The notes under the pieces: generated by a model
The model's input: only the letters and a program-made list of their open reading frames with translations
Database searches by the model: none
What the model was told of the DNA's origin: nothing
In this document: positions 1 to 8,252 of the stretch, one piece after another
Layout of the letters: each line of letters opens with the position of its first letter
Position numbering within the stretch: the stretch's first letter is position 1
Assembly (NCBI GenBank): GCA_002419135.1
Contig: DIFM01000027.1
Span: forward strand, 1-55,446
Length of the DNA: 55,446 bases
Reading direction: 5' to 3'
Origin: Dehalococcoidia bacterium UBA5748
GTDB lineage: Bacteria; Chloroflexota; Dehalococcoidia; Dehalococcoidales; UBA5627
Translations under genes and position numbers: made by a program

Positions 1-937
1 TGGACTTTTTCAGAGTTTCCTTAAATCGGTAGCATCGGTTTGGATACTGGTAATCATTTTTATCGCCTGCTACGTTTTGATGACTTTAATACGCCCTACG
101 CTTTCCACAGTGGTAACCGATTTAGCAGAGCGGGATAAACTGACCAAAGCCTACGGGCTTTTAAAGGCAGGCATCAATGTCGGCTGGGCATTGGGGCCTG
201 CTATCGGCGGTTATTTTCTGACAATTGTTACTTATGAATGGTTATTCGGCTTAGCAACATTAACTGCCTTAATACCTTTGCTGATAACAGCCTTTTTACT
301 GCACGAAAGCCTCGAAAACAGCGATGAAAAGGATATCATCGGCATTAAGAATATCGGCAAAGTAGTTAAAAACAGCAATTTTATGATGTATATTATCATC
401 ACTTTTCTGCTTTTAATCGGATTCGGACAAATGGTAAGCACTCTTTCGGTTTATTCTGTGGATTTTGCCGGCTTCACAACTGCTCAATACGGCTCGCTTT
501 TAACACTTAACGGCATTATAGTGGTGCTTTTGCAGTATCCGATGGCATCTATAACAAGTAATAGACCCAAATATAAGGTGCTGATTACGGGCAGCTTACT
601 GGTATTTGCAGGGCTGATTACATTTTCATGGGTCGGCAGTTATACGCTGGCTGTTTTAGCGATGGTTATGTTGAGCTTCGGAGAAATTACCTTTTCGCCG
701 ATTGCGCTTTCGGTGGTCAGCGATATTGCCCCGAAAAGGCAGCGCGGTTTATATATGGGTACCTTCTCCTTAAGCGAAACGCTCGGGCATGCCACCGGCC
801 CCTTTGTCGGCGGCATACTGATGGATATTTTCCCCAAAGACCCGATATTTATCTGGGGAGGATTGGGTGCCTTTGCACTGGCCGCCGCCATCGGGTTTCT
901 GTGGTGGGGAAAGAAGTTTTATAAGACGCCTGTATAA
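1..937 (+). CDS. MFS transporter, 5'-truncated by window edge
   Basis: The reading frame is open from position 2 to the stop at 935-937, so the gene starts upstream of the window; a TTG at 77 is an internal codon, not a start. About 310 residues are visible. The protein is strongly hydrophobic, with roughly eight membrane segments. The stretch GWALGPAIGGYF matches the glycine/proline-rich motif C of TM5 in drug:H+ antiporters of the major facilitator superfamily, so the missing part should be about TM1-TM3. The C-terminus ends in a short basic tail (WWGKKFYKTPV). It is probably a secondary exporter in the cytoplasmic membrane. The substrate cannot be told from sequence, and no neighbouring gene helps. 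Confidence 0.85.
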   Translation, partial: GLFQSFLKSVASVWILVIIFIACYVLMTLIRPTLSTVVTDLAERDKLTKAYGLLKAGINVGWALGPAIGGYFLTIVTYEWLFGLATLTALIPLLITAFLLHESLENSDEKDIIGIKNIGKVVKNSNFMMYIIITFLLLIGFGQMVSTLSVYSVDFAGFTTAQYGSLLTLNGIIVVLLQYPMASITSNRPKYKVLITGSLLVFAGLITFSWVGSYTLAVLAMVMLSFGEITFSPIALSVVSDIAPKRQRGLYMGTFSLSETLGHATGPFVGGILMDIFPKDPIFIWGGLGAFALAAAIGFLWWGKKFYKTPV

Positions 938-1075
938 AGAGCTGCAATTCCATTTAAAGACTATATCTTGACAGCATTTCTCGTTCCCGACTGATTGGGA
1001 CTTCCACCAAGGAAGCTTTTTTGGGGTACAGACTGGTTACAATGGTAACAGTTTAGTATTGGCAGGACAATGATA

Positions 1076-1130
1076 TGTTCCGCTCGCCCTGAGTCCCGAT
1101 GTATCGGGAAAGGGTCTGTAGAGCGGAACA
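1076..1130. repeat. Nested palindrome (dispersed intergenic repeat)
   Basis: Outer arms TGTTCCGCTC and GAGCGGAACA pair perfectly over 10 bp. Inside them CCCT pairs with AGGG, and the centre TCCCGAT/ATCGGGA forms a third hairpin. The whole 55-nt block can fold into one long interrupted stem. It lies in the gene-free stretch 938-1480, which shows no coding signal. The central ATCGGGA palindrome recurs at 1336-1350 and 18750-18764. Confidence 0.6.
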
Positions 1131-1323
1131 ATAATAAAATTAATTTTTCTCGCCGCTATGGATTCGACAGGCTTCCTTCGATTAACTCAGGACAGGCACC
1201 ACGAGCGGCTTGAGTCGTCCTTTTAACAGTTTAACCTATGTGCCGGTTGCACATCCGACATATCGGGATGACGGATGAGGTACGTAAGATATGACCGCCA
1301 CGAACTCAGCATGTCAAAACATC

Positions 1324-1477
1324 GTCGTTGCGAGCCCCGATTTATCGGGACGAAGCAATCCCTACAGTACCATCTAATTACCACGCTACGCATATATATA
1401 ATAAAAGCGTAGTCTCGACGATATTGAACGGTAGAGATTGCCGCGTCGTTCGTTGTACACTCACTCCTCGCAATGAC
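1324..1477. repeat. MITE-like repeat bounded by GTCGTTGCGAG inverted arms
   Basis: GTCGTTGCGAG (1324-1334) is matched by CTCGCAATGAC (1467-1477), an inverted pair with one mismatch, and GAAGCAATC near the left is echoed by GAGATTGCCGC near the right. The same left end, GTCGTTGCGAG, occurs again at 25051-25061. Just before this element, at 1294-1314, is a 21-nt stretch that recurs at 24895-24915. The element ends three bases before the stop codon of the M29 peptidase gene on the other strand. Confidence 0.55.
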
Positions 1478-1480
1478 AGC

Positions 1481-2590
1481 TTAAAAATCCATTACGAATC
1501 TGCCGTTTTTGTGCAGCAGGTCGCCGTCAACACGGATTTCTCCGCCGTTTCGCAGGTCGCAAATCATATCCCAGTGAATCGCCGATTCATTTTTGCTGCC
1601 GCTTTCCGGATAACCCGCCCCCAGTGCCATATGAAAACTGCCGTTAATTTTCTCATCAAAAAGAATTTCGCCGGTAAACCTGTTGATATTGGGGCTGGTT
1701 CCGATGGCAAACTCGCCAAGTGTGCGCGAGCCGGCATCCGTATCCAGCATTTTAAGCAGGTAATCCTCGTTCTTTTCGGCACTGGCTTTTATAACCTTGC
1801 CGTTTTCAAACCATAACCTTACTCCGGTAACCTCTTTCCCGCCCTCGATGGCCGGATAAGAAAAATAAACATGGCCGTTAACACTGTCTTCAACCGGGCT
1901 GGTAAATACCTCTCCGTCCGGCATATTATAGCGTCCGTCGCAATTTATAAAAGGACGCCCTTCGATACTCAACGTCAGCTCGGTTTCCTCTCCCCTGATG
2001 TAGACGAATTTTTTACCTTCCAGCCAATCTATAATATTTTGCTGGCGTTTCGAGAAACGCTGCCAGTAGCCTACCGGGTCTTCCATGTCGGGTAGACAGG
2101 CTTTATAGACAAAATCTTCATATTCGGAAAGGCTCATTTCAGCATCCTGCGCATAAGCACTGGTGGGAAAAATCGTATAAACCCAGCGAAATTGTCCGTC
2201 GGCGGAACGACGCATCTGCGTTTTCATCAGTTCGGTTCTGGCTTGATGACGAGTTACCATTCGCAACGGCTCCACACTGCTTAGAGCCTTGGTGTTTGAA
2301 GTAGCGCCGATAGCTATGGAAACGTCGTAGTTATCAGTGATTATCTTTTCGGGCTCGTGGATAAACTTCAACTGCTCGTCGGAAGCATACTTGTAGAAGA
2401 CTTCAGCTAATCCTTCCGGCTCTAAAAATACTATCGGATGTCCGCCGGCTTTTAATACCTCGGCATAGACAGCTTTTACCAGCGGTGCAGCCGCATAATC
2501 ACCCCGTATTTTTACCTTGTCACCCTTCTGTACCGTTACAGAGTAATTAACTAAAAGTTCAGCCATTTTTTCTATTCGAATATCTTTCAT
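1481..2590 (-). CDS. M29 family aminopeptidase (AmpS/PepS type)
   Basis: Cytoplasmic metallo-aminopeptidase that removes N-terminal residues from peptides. At 369 residues it has the usual length of M29 enzymes. The dinuclear metal site of the family is complete in order and spacing: Glu227 (in DGEVFTSP), Glu293 (in LGEFAIGT), His320, Tyr327, His339 and Asp341 (in IHWDM). The N-terminal third carries the Rossmann-like half of the fold. There is no signal peptide. It is transcribed away from the aminomutase cassette, with a 267-nt gap between them. A role in peptide turnover is likely; a link to the peptide-ligase-like genes next door is only a possibility. Confidence 0.9.
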   Translation of the reverse strand: MKDIRIEKMAELLVNYSVTVQKGDKVKIRGDYAAAPLVKAVYAEVLKAGGHPIVFLEPEGLAEVFYKYASDEQLKFIHEPEKIITDNYDVSIAIGATSNTKALSSVEPLRMVTRHQARTELMKTQMRRSADGQFRWVYTIFPTSAYAQDAEMSLSEYEDFVYKACLPDMEDPVGYWQRFSKRQQNIIDWLEGKKFVYIRGEETELTLSIEGRPFINCDGRYNMPDGEVFTSPVEDSVNGHVYFSYPAIEGGKEVTGVRLWFENGKVIKASAEKNEDYLLKMLDTDAGSRTLGEFAIGTSPNINRFTGEILFDEKINGSFHMALGAGYPESGSKNESAIHWDMICDLRNGGEIRVDGDLLHKNGRFVMDF

Positions 2591-2857
2591 AATCGCACCC
2601 CTAAAATTCTGCTAAAATATTTATATATTCTATACCAGTCCCAGATATAAATGCCACTTGCAATCTGTATAACGAAAGAATACAATATCATCCATTCTGA
2701 TAATTTCAGTTGCGGACAAACCTATTTTACATTTAGAAAAAAACATCTATAATTAAATTATCAGGTATTGAATAATAAAATATTTAATCGAAAAAAATAT
2801 AAAAGTCGAAGGTACAGTTATGTACCCAAAAGGTAAAAAGGAGTATGGAACAAACAG

Positions 2858-4192
2858 TTGAAGACAAACTTAAAAACAATTAGTAGCAGTAATTCTTTGG
2901 ATACCCTCTCGGATAGCTACAACTGCGAAGGTGATGACGAACCACCCAGTAGCAGTGACGACTCAGAGCCTCCCCAATGCATCCCCGCATCTAACAGAAT
3001 CAAACTTTTCGGGACAGTTCCCGATAAAGATTGGAACGATTGGAAGTGGCAATTCCGCAACCGTGTAACCTCAGTTGAGCAGCTGTCCAAGTATGCCCCG
3101 CTGTCCGCTACAAGGTATGCCGAAATAAACACAGTAACTAAGACTTATCCGTTGTCTATTACTCCTTATTATCTTTCACTTATGGATTTAAATAATCCGC
3201 AAGACCCGGTTGCCATGCAGGCTATTCCTTCCATCGAAGAAATAACCGTCAGATATACCGGTGTTGAAGACCCCCTTGAAGAAGAAAGGGATTCGGTCGT
3301 GCCCGGACTGGTACACAGATACCCTGATAGAGTACTGATGGTACTCACCGACATCTGCCCGATGCTTTGCCGTCATTGCACACGCAAACGTGAATGGAAA
3401 AACGGAGACTGGGTACGCACACCGGACGATATAGAGAAGATGTTGAACTACATCCGCGGCAATACAAACATCAGAGACGTCATTTTATCCGGCGGTGACT
3501 GTCTGACCCTTTCAAACAAACATCTGGCAAATGTCATTCACAGTTTAAGACAAATCAATCATGTAGAAATCATTCGTATCGGCACTCGCTTCCCGGTAGT
3601 CCTGCCGCAGCGCATCGACAGCGAGTTCTGCGATATACTTTCGGAATATGGCCCTATATGGTTAAACACCCACTTCAATACCGTAAACGAGATAACCCCG
3701 GAATCGGCTGCCGCTGTCGACCGCATTATTCGTGCCGGCGTTCCGGTAAATAACCAGAGTGTGTTGATGCGTGGTATTAACGACACCGTTGAAAAGCAGA
3801 CCAGGTTATGCCAGGGATTGTTAAAAATTAAAGTGCGCCCTTATTACCTCTTCCAGTGCGATGAGGTACAGGGAACCGACCACCTGCGTACCTCCATAGA
3901 TACCGGTATCAAGATTATCGAAGGCATGCGCGGTTTTACTTCCGGGCTGGCTATCCCCAACTTTGCTGTAGACCTGCCTCAAGGAGGAGGTAAGATAACA
4001 CTTCAACCGAATTACATTGTTGCCAGAAGTGAAAAGGAAATCCTGTTTTCAAATTACCGGGGCCGTATGATTAACTGTAACAATGTATCGGCAGACCAAC
4101 CGGTACAAACTTACCCTGCTCCCGAAGCAATACCAGACAAACTCATTTATAATTTGCCAGAGGTAATGGATGCGGATCGGGTTATCATTTGA
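2858..4192 (+). CDS. kamA: Lysine 2,3-aminomutase-like radical SAM enzyme (KamA family)
   Basis: Predicted to move the alpha-amino group of an amino acid to the beta carbon using S-adenosylmethionine, a [4Fe-4S] cluster and PLP. The radical SAM cysteines are Cys167, Cys171 and Cys174 (CPMLCRHC). The PLP lysine is Lys379 in PQGGGK. Asp335 and Asp372, at the positions that bind the side-chain amine of lysine in the clostridial enzyme, are both kept, which favours lysine over glutamate as substrate. Residues 8-45 form a Ser/Asp/Pro-rich extension before the conserved core (from about residue 47). The only workable start is TTG at 2858; a GGAG lies about 14 nt upstream, which is long. The gene overlaps the next one by 23 nt and heads a four-gene operon. 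Confidence 0.88.
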   Translation: MKTNLKTISSSNSLDTLSDSYNCEGDDEPPSSSDDSEPPQCIPASNRIKLFGTVPDKDWNDWKWQFRNRVTSVEQLSKYAPLSATRYAEINTVTKTYPLSITPYYLSLMDLNNPQDPVAMQAIPSIEEITVRYTGVEDPLEEERDSVVPGLVHRYPDRVLMVLTDICPMLCRHCTRKREWKNGDWVRTPDDIEKMLNYIRGNTNIRDVILSGGDCLTLSNKHLANVIHSLRQINHVEIIRIGTRFPVVLPQRIDSEFCDILSEYGPIWLNTHFNTVNEITPESAAAVDRIIRAGVPVNNQSVLMRGINDTVEKQTRLCQGLLKIKVRPYYLFQCDEVQGTDHLRTSIDTGIKIIEGMRGFTSGLAIPNFAVDLPQGGGKITLQPNYIVARSEKEILFSNYRGRMINCNNVSADQPVQTYPAPEAIPDKLIYNLPEVMDADRVII

Positions 4193-5174
4193 CCTCAAAC
4201 CGGATAAACCCCCGGTTAATGAATATATAGACGACTCCATGGAGGAATACGACTCCATGGAGACCGTCAATCTTATTAAATCCTCTATCGAAGCCAACGG
4301 ACATCCGGTAACACTGCTTGGCGGAGGAAAAGCTTTCCTCGACAATATACGCAGGGAAAAAGTGGATTTCGTATTCAATATCGCCGAGGGGCAGGGAAAC
4401 TACCGCAGCCGCGAATCGCAGGTTCCGGCTATTTTAGAGATGCTGGATATACCCTATTGCGGTTCGGACCCGTTATGCCTCGGCATATGCCTCGATAAAG
4501 AATTGACCAAGAAAATAGTCGCCATGGAAGGGGTAGTGACACCCAAATGGCAAATGATTTCAGATATCAAACAGTTACACTCGATTGACTGGAAAGGTTT
4601 CAAATTTCCGCTGATGATAAAACCGGCGCACGAGGGTTCCAGCAAGGGCGTCAGGCTGTCATCGGTGGTAATGAATGTGGAAGAGCTGGAAACGGAAGCC
4701 AAACGTCAGTTCGAAGGCTATAATCAAGCTCTTATGGTAGAGGAATTTATCGGCGGAGATGAGATAACCATAGGCATTACCGGAAATGAACCTGTTGGAG
4801 TGCTGGCGATAATGCGAGTGCTTCCGAGGAAAAAGACGGAGCATTTTATTTATTCCATCGAGGTCAAAAGGGATTATCTGAAGCTGGTGGATTATGATTG
4901 CCCGCCGAAACTTGACGAGCAGGTTATTAAAAAGCTGGAAGATGTCAGCCTCAAGATATTCAAAATACTGGGATGCCGCGATTTTGCCCGCATTGATTTC
5001 AGACTTGATAACGATGGAAACCCCTATTTTCTGGAGATAAACCCGCTGCCCGGACTGGGTAACCACAGCGACCTGGTACTTATGGCTTATATGATGGGTA
5101 TTTCGCATGAAGAATTGATAAATAAGATACTGACAGCAGCCTTAAAAAGGTATTCGACATGCCTGCCACAATAG
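4170..5174 (+). CDS. D-Ala-D-Ala ligase-like ATP-grasp enzyme (first copy)
   Basis: Predicted ATP-dependent carboxylate-amine ligase that would join an amino acid carboxylate to an amine through an acyl phosphate. ATP-grasp landmarks are intact: Lys151 and the EGSS loop (IKPAHEGSSKG), the adenine/ribose strand VEEFIGGDE at 190-198, and the Mg2+ and substrate residues Arg274, Asp276, Glu289 and Asn291 in ARIDF and FLEINPLPG. At 334 residues it is close to normal Ddl length, but its setting, coupled to an aminomutase and a GNAT gene, argues against a cell-wall role. The start lies inside kamA behind AGAGGT. True D-Ala-D-Ala ligase is the main alternative. Confidence 0.82.
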   Translation: MRIGLSFDLKPDKPPVNEYIDDSMEEYDSMETVNLIKSSIEANGHPVTLLGGGKAFLDNIRREKVDFVFNIAEGQGNYRSRESQVPAILEMLDIPYCGSDPLCLGICLDKELTKKIVAMEGVVTPKWQMISDIKQLHSIDWKGFKFPLMIKPAHEGSSKGVRLSSVVMNVEELETEAKRQFEGYNQALMVEEFIGGDEITIGITGNEPVGVLAIMRVLPRKKTEHFIYSIEVKRDYLKLVDYDCPPKLDEQVIKKLEDVSLKIFKILGCRDFARIDFRLDNDGNPYFLEINPLPGLGNHSDLVLMAYMMGISHEELINKILTAALKRYSTCLPQ

Positions 5175-6166
5175 CAGTTATTTACAATCAACCCGCCGCA
5201 AGCCCCTACTGCGATAGAAACGAGCAGGCTGCCGAAGACGGCGTTTTGATAGAAACGGCTGCCGTGGAAAAAGCGCTTAACTCGCTGGGATACTTGACTT
5301 CCAAAATCCCTTTGACATTGCCGCTGGAGCAGGCTTTCAGTAAACTGTCGCGGATAACAGCCGACATTGTTTTTAACCTTTTTGAGGGATTTAGCGGCTT
5401 TCCCGAAACGGAAGCCCTGATAGTAAAACAACTGGAATCGCTTAAATTGCGTTATACCGGTTCTCCGTCGACAGCACTGAAACTGGCTCTGGATAAGGCA
5501 GCTACCAAAACATTATTACAACAGGAAGGCATTCGTACCCCCGCTTTCCAACTGCTGGACGAAGCAACGCTCTGTGATTTTAAACTTAATTTCCCCTGTA
5601 TCGTCAAGCCAAATGCCGAGGATGCCAGCCACAGCTTGAATGTTAAAAGCGTAGTCTATGATTACGATTCATTAAAGAAAATGGTTTCTGAAATCAGTGA
5701 GATGTACGGGGAAAAAGCGCTGGTGGAAGAATATATCGACGGACGCGAATTCAATATGACGGTAATGGGTAATGACATTCCGACCACATTACCGATTTCT
5801 GAAATATGTTTTTCATTACCGGAGGATACACCAAAAATACTCAGCTATGAAGCCAAGTGGGAAACCGAAAGCATCTATTACAAAGGGACACTCCCGCATT
5901 GCCCGGCAGATTTGGAGCCCGATACCGATAGAAAAATCATCGAGGCGGGACTAAAAACCTATACCCTTACCGGCTGCTCGGGATATGCCAGAATAGATAT
6001 GAGAATGGATGAACATGGAAATATGTATGTTTTGGAGGTTAATCCCAACCCCGATATTTCCCCCGATGCCGGAGCCGCCATTCAAGCAGCAGCATCCGGC
6101 ATGAGTTATAATGACTTTATACAGAACATTATGCAACTGGCTATGGAGAGGGACTTTGGTTATTAA
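5159..6166 (+). CDS. D-Ala-D-Ala ligase-like ATP-grasp enzyme (second, divergent copy)
   Basis: A paralogue of the preceding gene, overlapping it by 16 nt, so the two are translationally coupled. It keeps the nucleotide lysine (Lys150 in CIVKPNAED), the VEEYIDGRE strand at about 189-197, and the metal-binding Asp280, Glu293 and Asn295. The phosphate-binding loop reads EDASHS instead of EGSS, so substrate handling probably differs from copy one. Two different ligases in one operon suggest two successive peptide or pseudopeptide bonds, or a heteromeric enzyme. The N-terminal domain (VIYNQPAASPYCDRNEQ) differs strongly from copy one, as expected if it recognises a different acceptor. Confidence 0.8.
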   Translation: MPATIAVIYNQPAASPYCDRNEQAAEDGVLIETAAVEKALNSLGYLTSKIPLTLPLEQAFSKLSRITADIVFNLFEGFSGFPETEALIVKQLESLKLRYTGSPSTALKLALDKAATKTLLQQEGIRTPAFQLLDEATLCDFKLNFPCIVKPNAEDASHSLNVKSVVYDYDSLKKMVSEISEMYGEKALVEEYIDGREFNMTVMGNDIPTTLPISEICFSLPEDTPKILSYEAKWETESIYYKGTLPHCPADLEPDTDRKIIEAGLKTYTLTGCSGYARIDMRMDEHGNMYVLEVNPNPDISPDAGAAIQAAASGMSYNDFIQNIMQLAMERDFGY

Positions 6167-6638
6167 GATACGCAAACTGAAAAAGGAAGATAAACCGGCT
6201 TTAATGGATATTCTTCATAACACCCCCGAGTTCACAGCGGATGAGGTAACCATAGCCGAAGAGGTTATCGACGGCTCGCTGGATAATCCCGGTAAATCGG
6301 GCTATTTCTCACTGGCTGCCGAGAATGATGAAGGAGTTTTTACCGGCTTTATCAGCTACGGACCGGTACCGATGACTCAATATGCCTGGGATATTTACTG
6401 GCTGGCAGTCAGGCGCGAATTTCAGGGACACGGCGTAGGAGCCGCTTTACTGAAAGCCGCCGAAGAAAATATAGTACAAGCCGGCGGCAGAATGGCATTC
6501 ATTGAAACTTCCGGTAAAGCGCAATACGATAAAACGCGCCGTTTCTACCTTACCAACGATTATAAGGAAATCTGCGACCTCCCCGATTTCTACGCCCCGG
6601 GTGATAACAAAGTTATATATCAAAAGATTCTGGGGTAA
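6156..6638 (+). CDS. GNAT family N-acetyltransferase
   Basis: Predicted acetyl-CoA-dependent N-acetyltransferase of about 160 residues. The acetyl-CoA pyrophosphate loop is visible as QGHGVG in REFQGHGVGAALL, followed by the helix of motif A and a C-terminal strand (VIYQKIL). I place the start at TTG 6156, which sits 4 nt behind GGAGAGG and overlaps the upstream gene by 11 nt; an ATG at 6111 in the same frame would add 15 residues unlike the family. In methanogens and some bacteria a GNAT enzyme (AblB) acetylates beta-lysine made by AblA, a KamA relative, so by position this enzyme may acetylate a beta-lysine product. That role is inferred. Confidence 0.8.
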   Translation: MVIKIRKLKKEDKPALMDILHNTPEFTADEVTIAEEVIDGSLDNPGKSGYFSLAAENDEGVFTGFISYGPVPMTQYAWDIYWLAVRREFQGHGVGAALLKAAEENIVQAGGRMAFIETSGKAQYDKTRRFYLTNDYKEICDLPDFYAPGDNKVIYQKILG

Positions 6639-6904
6639 ATAACCTGCAAACTATTTGAATATTTATTATTGATTGAAAATATAATAATCATAGCATGTAC
6701 CAATGATAAGATATCAATTCATTCGTTGCGATTAAAAAGCGTAACAAGACTTAATAATGGACTTTAATTCTATAACGAATGTGAATAAACCTATTATTTT
6801 ACTAACCTTACTGAAGTTATTTCGTTATACTATTAAAATACCCTGTCGCATGTGATATGATATAAGGGAAAGGATAATAACTAAATCCGGTTAACGGTGG
6901 ATTT

Positions 6905-8227
6905 ATGCCGAATTTCAGCCATATATTAAAAAAAATATGCGAAAGACTAAGTAAACACGCTCAAAAAACACCTTTTTGGGTCATTATCCATATTGTACTT
7001 TTCCTTGGTGTTTTCCTGCTATGGACTCATGTATTTTGGGATTATCTAGGCCCCAGCCCCGGAGCGGTCGAAAAAAACATTGTTCTCTTGATAATGGACG
7101 GGCAAATTCCCTATGTCGATTTCGAATGTGAATATCCGCCGGTGGCTTTACTCCTTTTCATAATACCGGGGTTGTTTTTTAGGGCATTACCGGAATATTA
7201 CATTGCCTTCACCGTAGAAATGCTGCTTTTCGATTTACTGGCTGTCTTCTTAATTGCCTTCATAGCTAAAAGAATTAACATTTCAAAAGTTAAAGCCCTA
7301 ATCTCATATACCCTTTTAATTGCCATTGCCGCCGGTCCGATAGTAACCCATCGTTACGACCTGGCGCCGGCCGTTATGACGCTGGCTGCAGTGGCTGCCT
7401 TTCTGGCAGGTAAAAATAAGACCGCCTGGGGAGTGCTGGCACTGGGGGTAATGGCAAAGATTTTTCCGATCGTTGTAGCTCCGCTTTTCGTAATCTGGCT
7501 ACTAATAAAGGGCCAATATATGCGGCTTTTTAAAGGTATCGCCGCTTTTACAGGAGTTGTTTTGTTGACAATAATTCCCTGGCTTATTATGGATGCCGGC
7601 TCTTTGAGTTCATTCCTTACCTATCATATGGATAGAGGATTACATGCCGAGAGCACTTACGGTTCCTTTATTATATTGGGGCAACACTTCGGATGGACCA
7701 GTGTGGAATGGGATTTCAGCTTCGGCTCGTTTAATATCACATCCGGGCTGGCGGATAATCTGGCAGATGCTTCCTTCTATATTATGGGACTCGCTTTAAT
7801 ATTTGCGTATGCACTGTTTACCTATCAACTCCGCAAGCAGGAAATTACTAAATTAGGCACAGACGATACACAGATTGCGCAGGAAACCCTGCTTGTTCGC
7901 TATGTTGTAATCTCGGTACTGGCATTCCTGCTCTTCAATAAGGTGTTTTCAGCACAGTATATGGCATGGTTCTGCCCGTTGATACCGCTACTTAACATAC
8001 GCTTTAAAAACCTCATTGTTGCACTGCTGCTGATTGCCGGAATATTTACGATATATATCTACCCCTTCAATTATTTAGAGTTCGAATATTACGAGAGCCT
8101 CCCGGTTCTGCTGATGGCAAGCCGCAACCTGCTGCTTATTATCGTTTTTCTACTGGTATTTTGGGGCAAAAAACCACGAGAAAAGAACATACAGGAAAGT
8201 AGTGCGAATATTGTTGTTCCGACTTAG
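6905..8227 (+). CDS. GT87-like polytopic membrane glycosyltransferase
   Basis: Polytopic membrane protein of 440 residues with about ten hydrophobic segments and a cytoplasmic basic tail. The first loop after TM1 holds acidic residues and the FECEYPPVALLLF stretch, which resembles the extracytoplasmic loop of GT87/GT-C polyprenyl-phosphate-sugar-dependent mannosyltransferases (DUF2029). Further on THRYDLAPA follows TM4, where these enzymes carry conserved residues. It probably adds a sugar to a lipid or cell-surface glycan on the outer face of the membrane. The nucleotidyltransferase gene begins 25 nt later, so the two are likely one operon. Donor and acceptor are unknown. Confidence 0.65.
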   Translation: MPNFSHILKKICERLSKHAQKTPFWVIIHIVLFLGVFLLWTHVFWDYLGPSPGAVEKNIVLLIMDGQIPYVDFECEYPPVALLLFIIPGLFFRALPEYYIAFTVEMLLFDLLAVFLIAFIAKRINISKVKALISYTLLIAIAAGPIVTHRYDLAPAVMTLAAVAAFLAGKNKTAWGVLALGVMAKIFPIVVAPLFVIWLLIKGQYMRLFKGIAAFTGVVLLTIIPWLIMDAGSLSSFLTYHMDRGLHAESTYGSFIILGQHFGWTSVEWDFSFGSFNITSGLADNLADASFYIMGLALIFAYALFTYQLRKQEITKLGTDDTQIAQETLLVRYVVISVLAFLLFNKVFSAQYMAWFCPLIPLLNIRFKNLIVALLLIAGIFTIYIYPFNYLEFEYYESLPVLLMASRNLLLIIVFLLVFWGKKPREKNIQESSANIVVPT

Positions 8228-8252
8228 AAAACGGTTTTTTTTACGGGATTGA

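Noticed and set aside
628..924. 98-codon frame inside the MFS gene
   Set aside because: It is an alternative-frame shadow of the transporter and lacks its own ribosome-binding site.
1328..1816. Plus-strand 162-codon frame beginning in the repeat
   Set aside because: It overlaps the repeat and the antisense of the M29 peptidase gene and has no family resemblance.
4170..6166. Two housekeeping D-Ala-D-Ala ligases
   Set aside because: Two divergent copies coupled to an aminomutase and a GNAT, with no mur or other cell-wall genes, make a wall role less likely than a special ligase role; it is kept only as an alternative.
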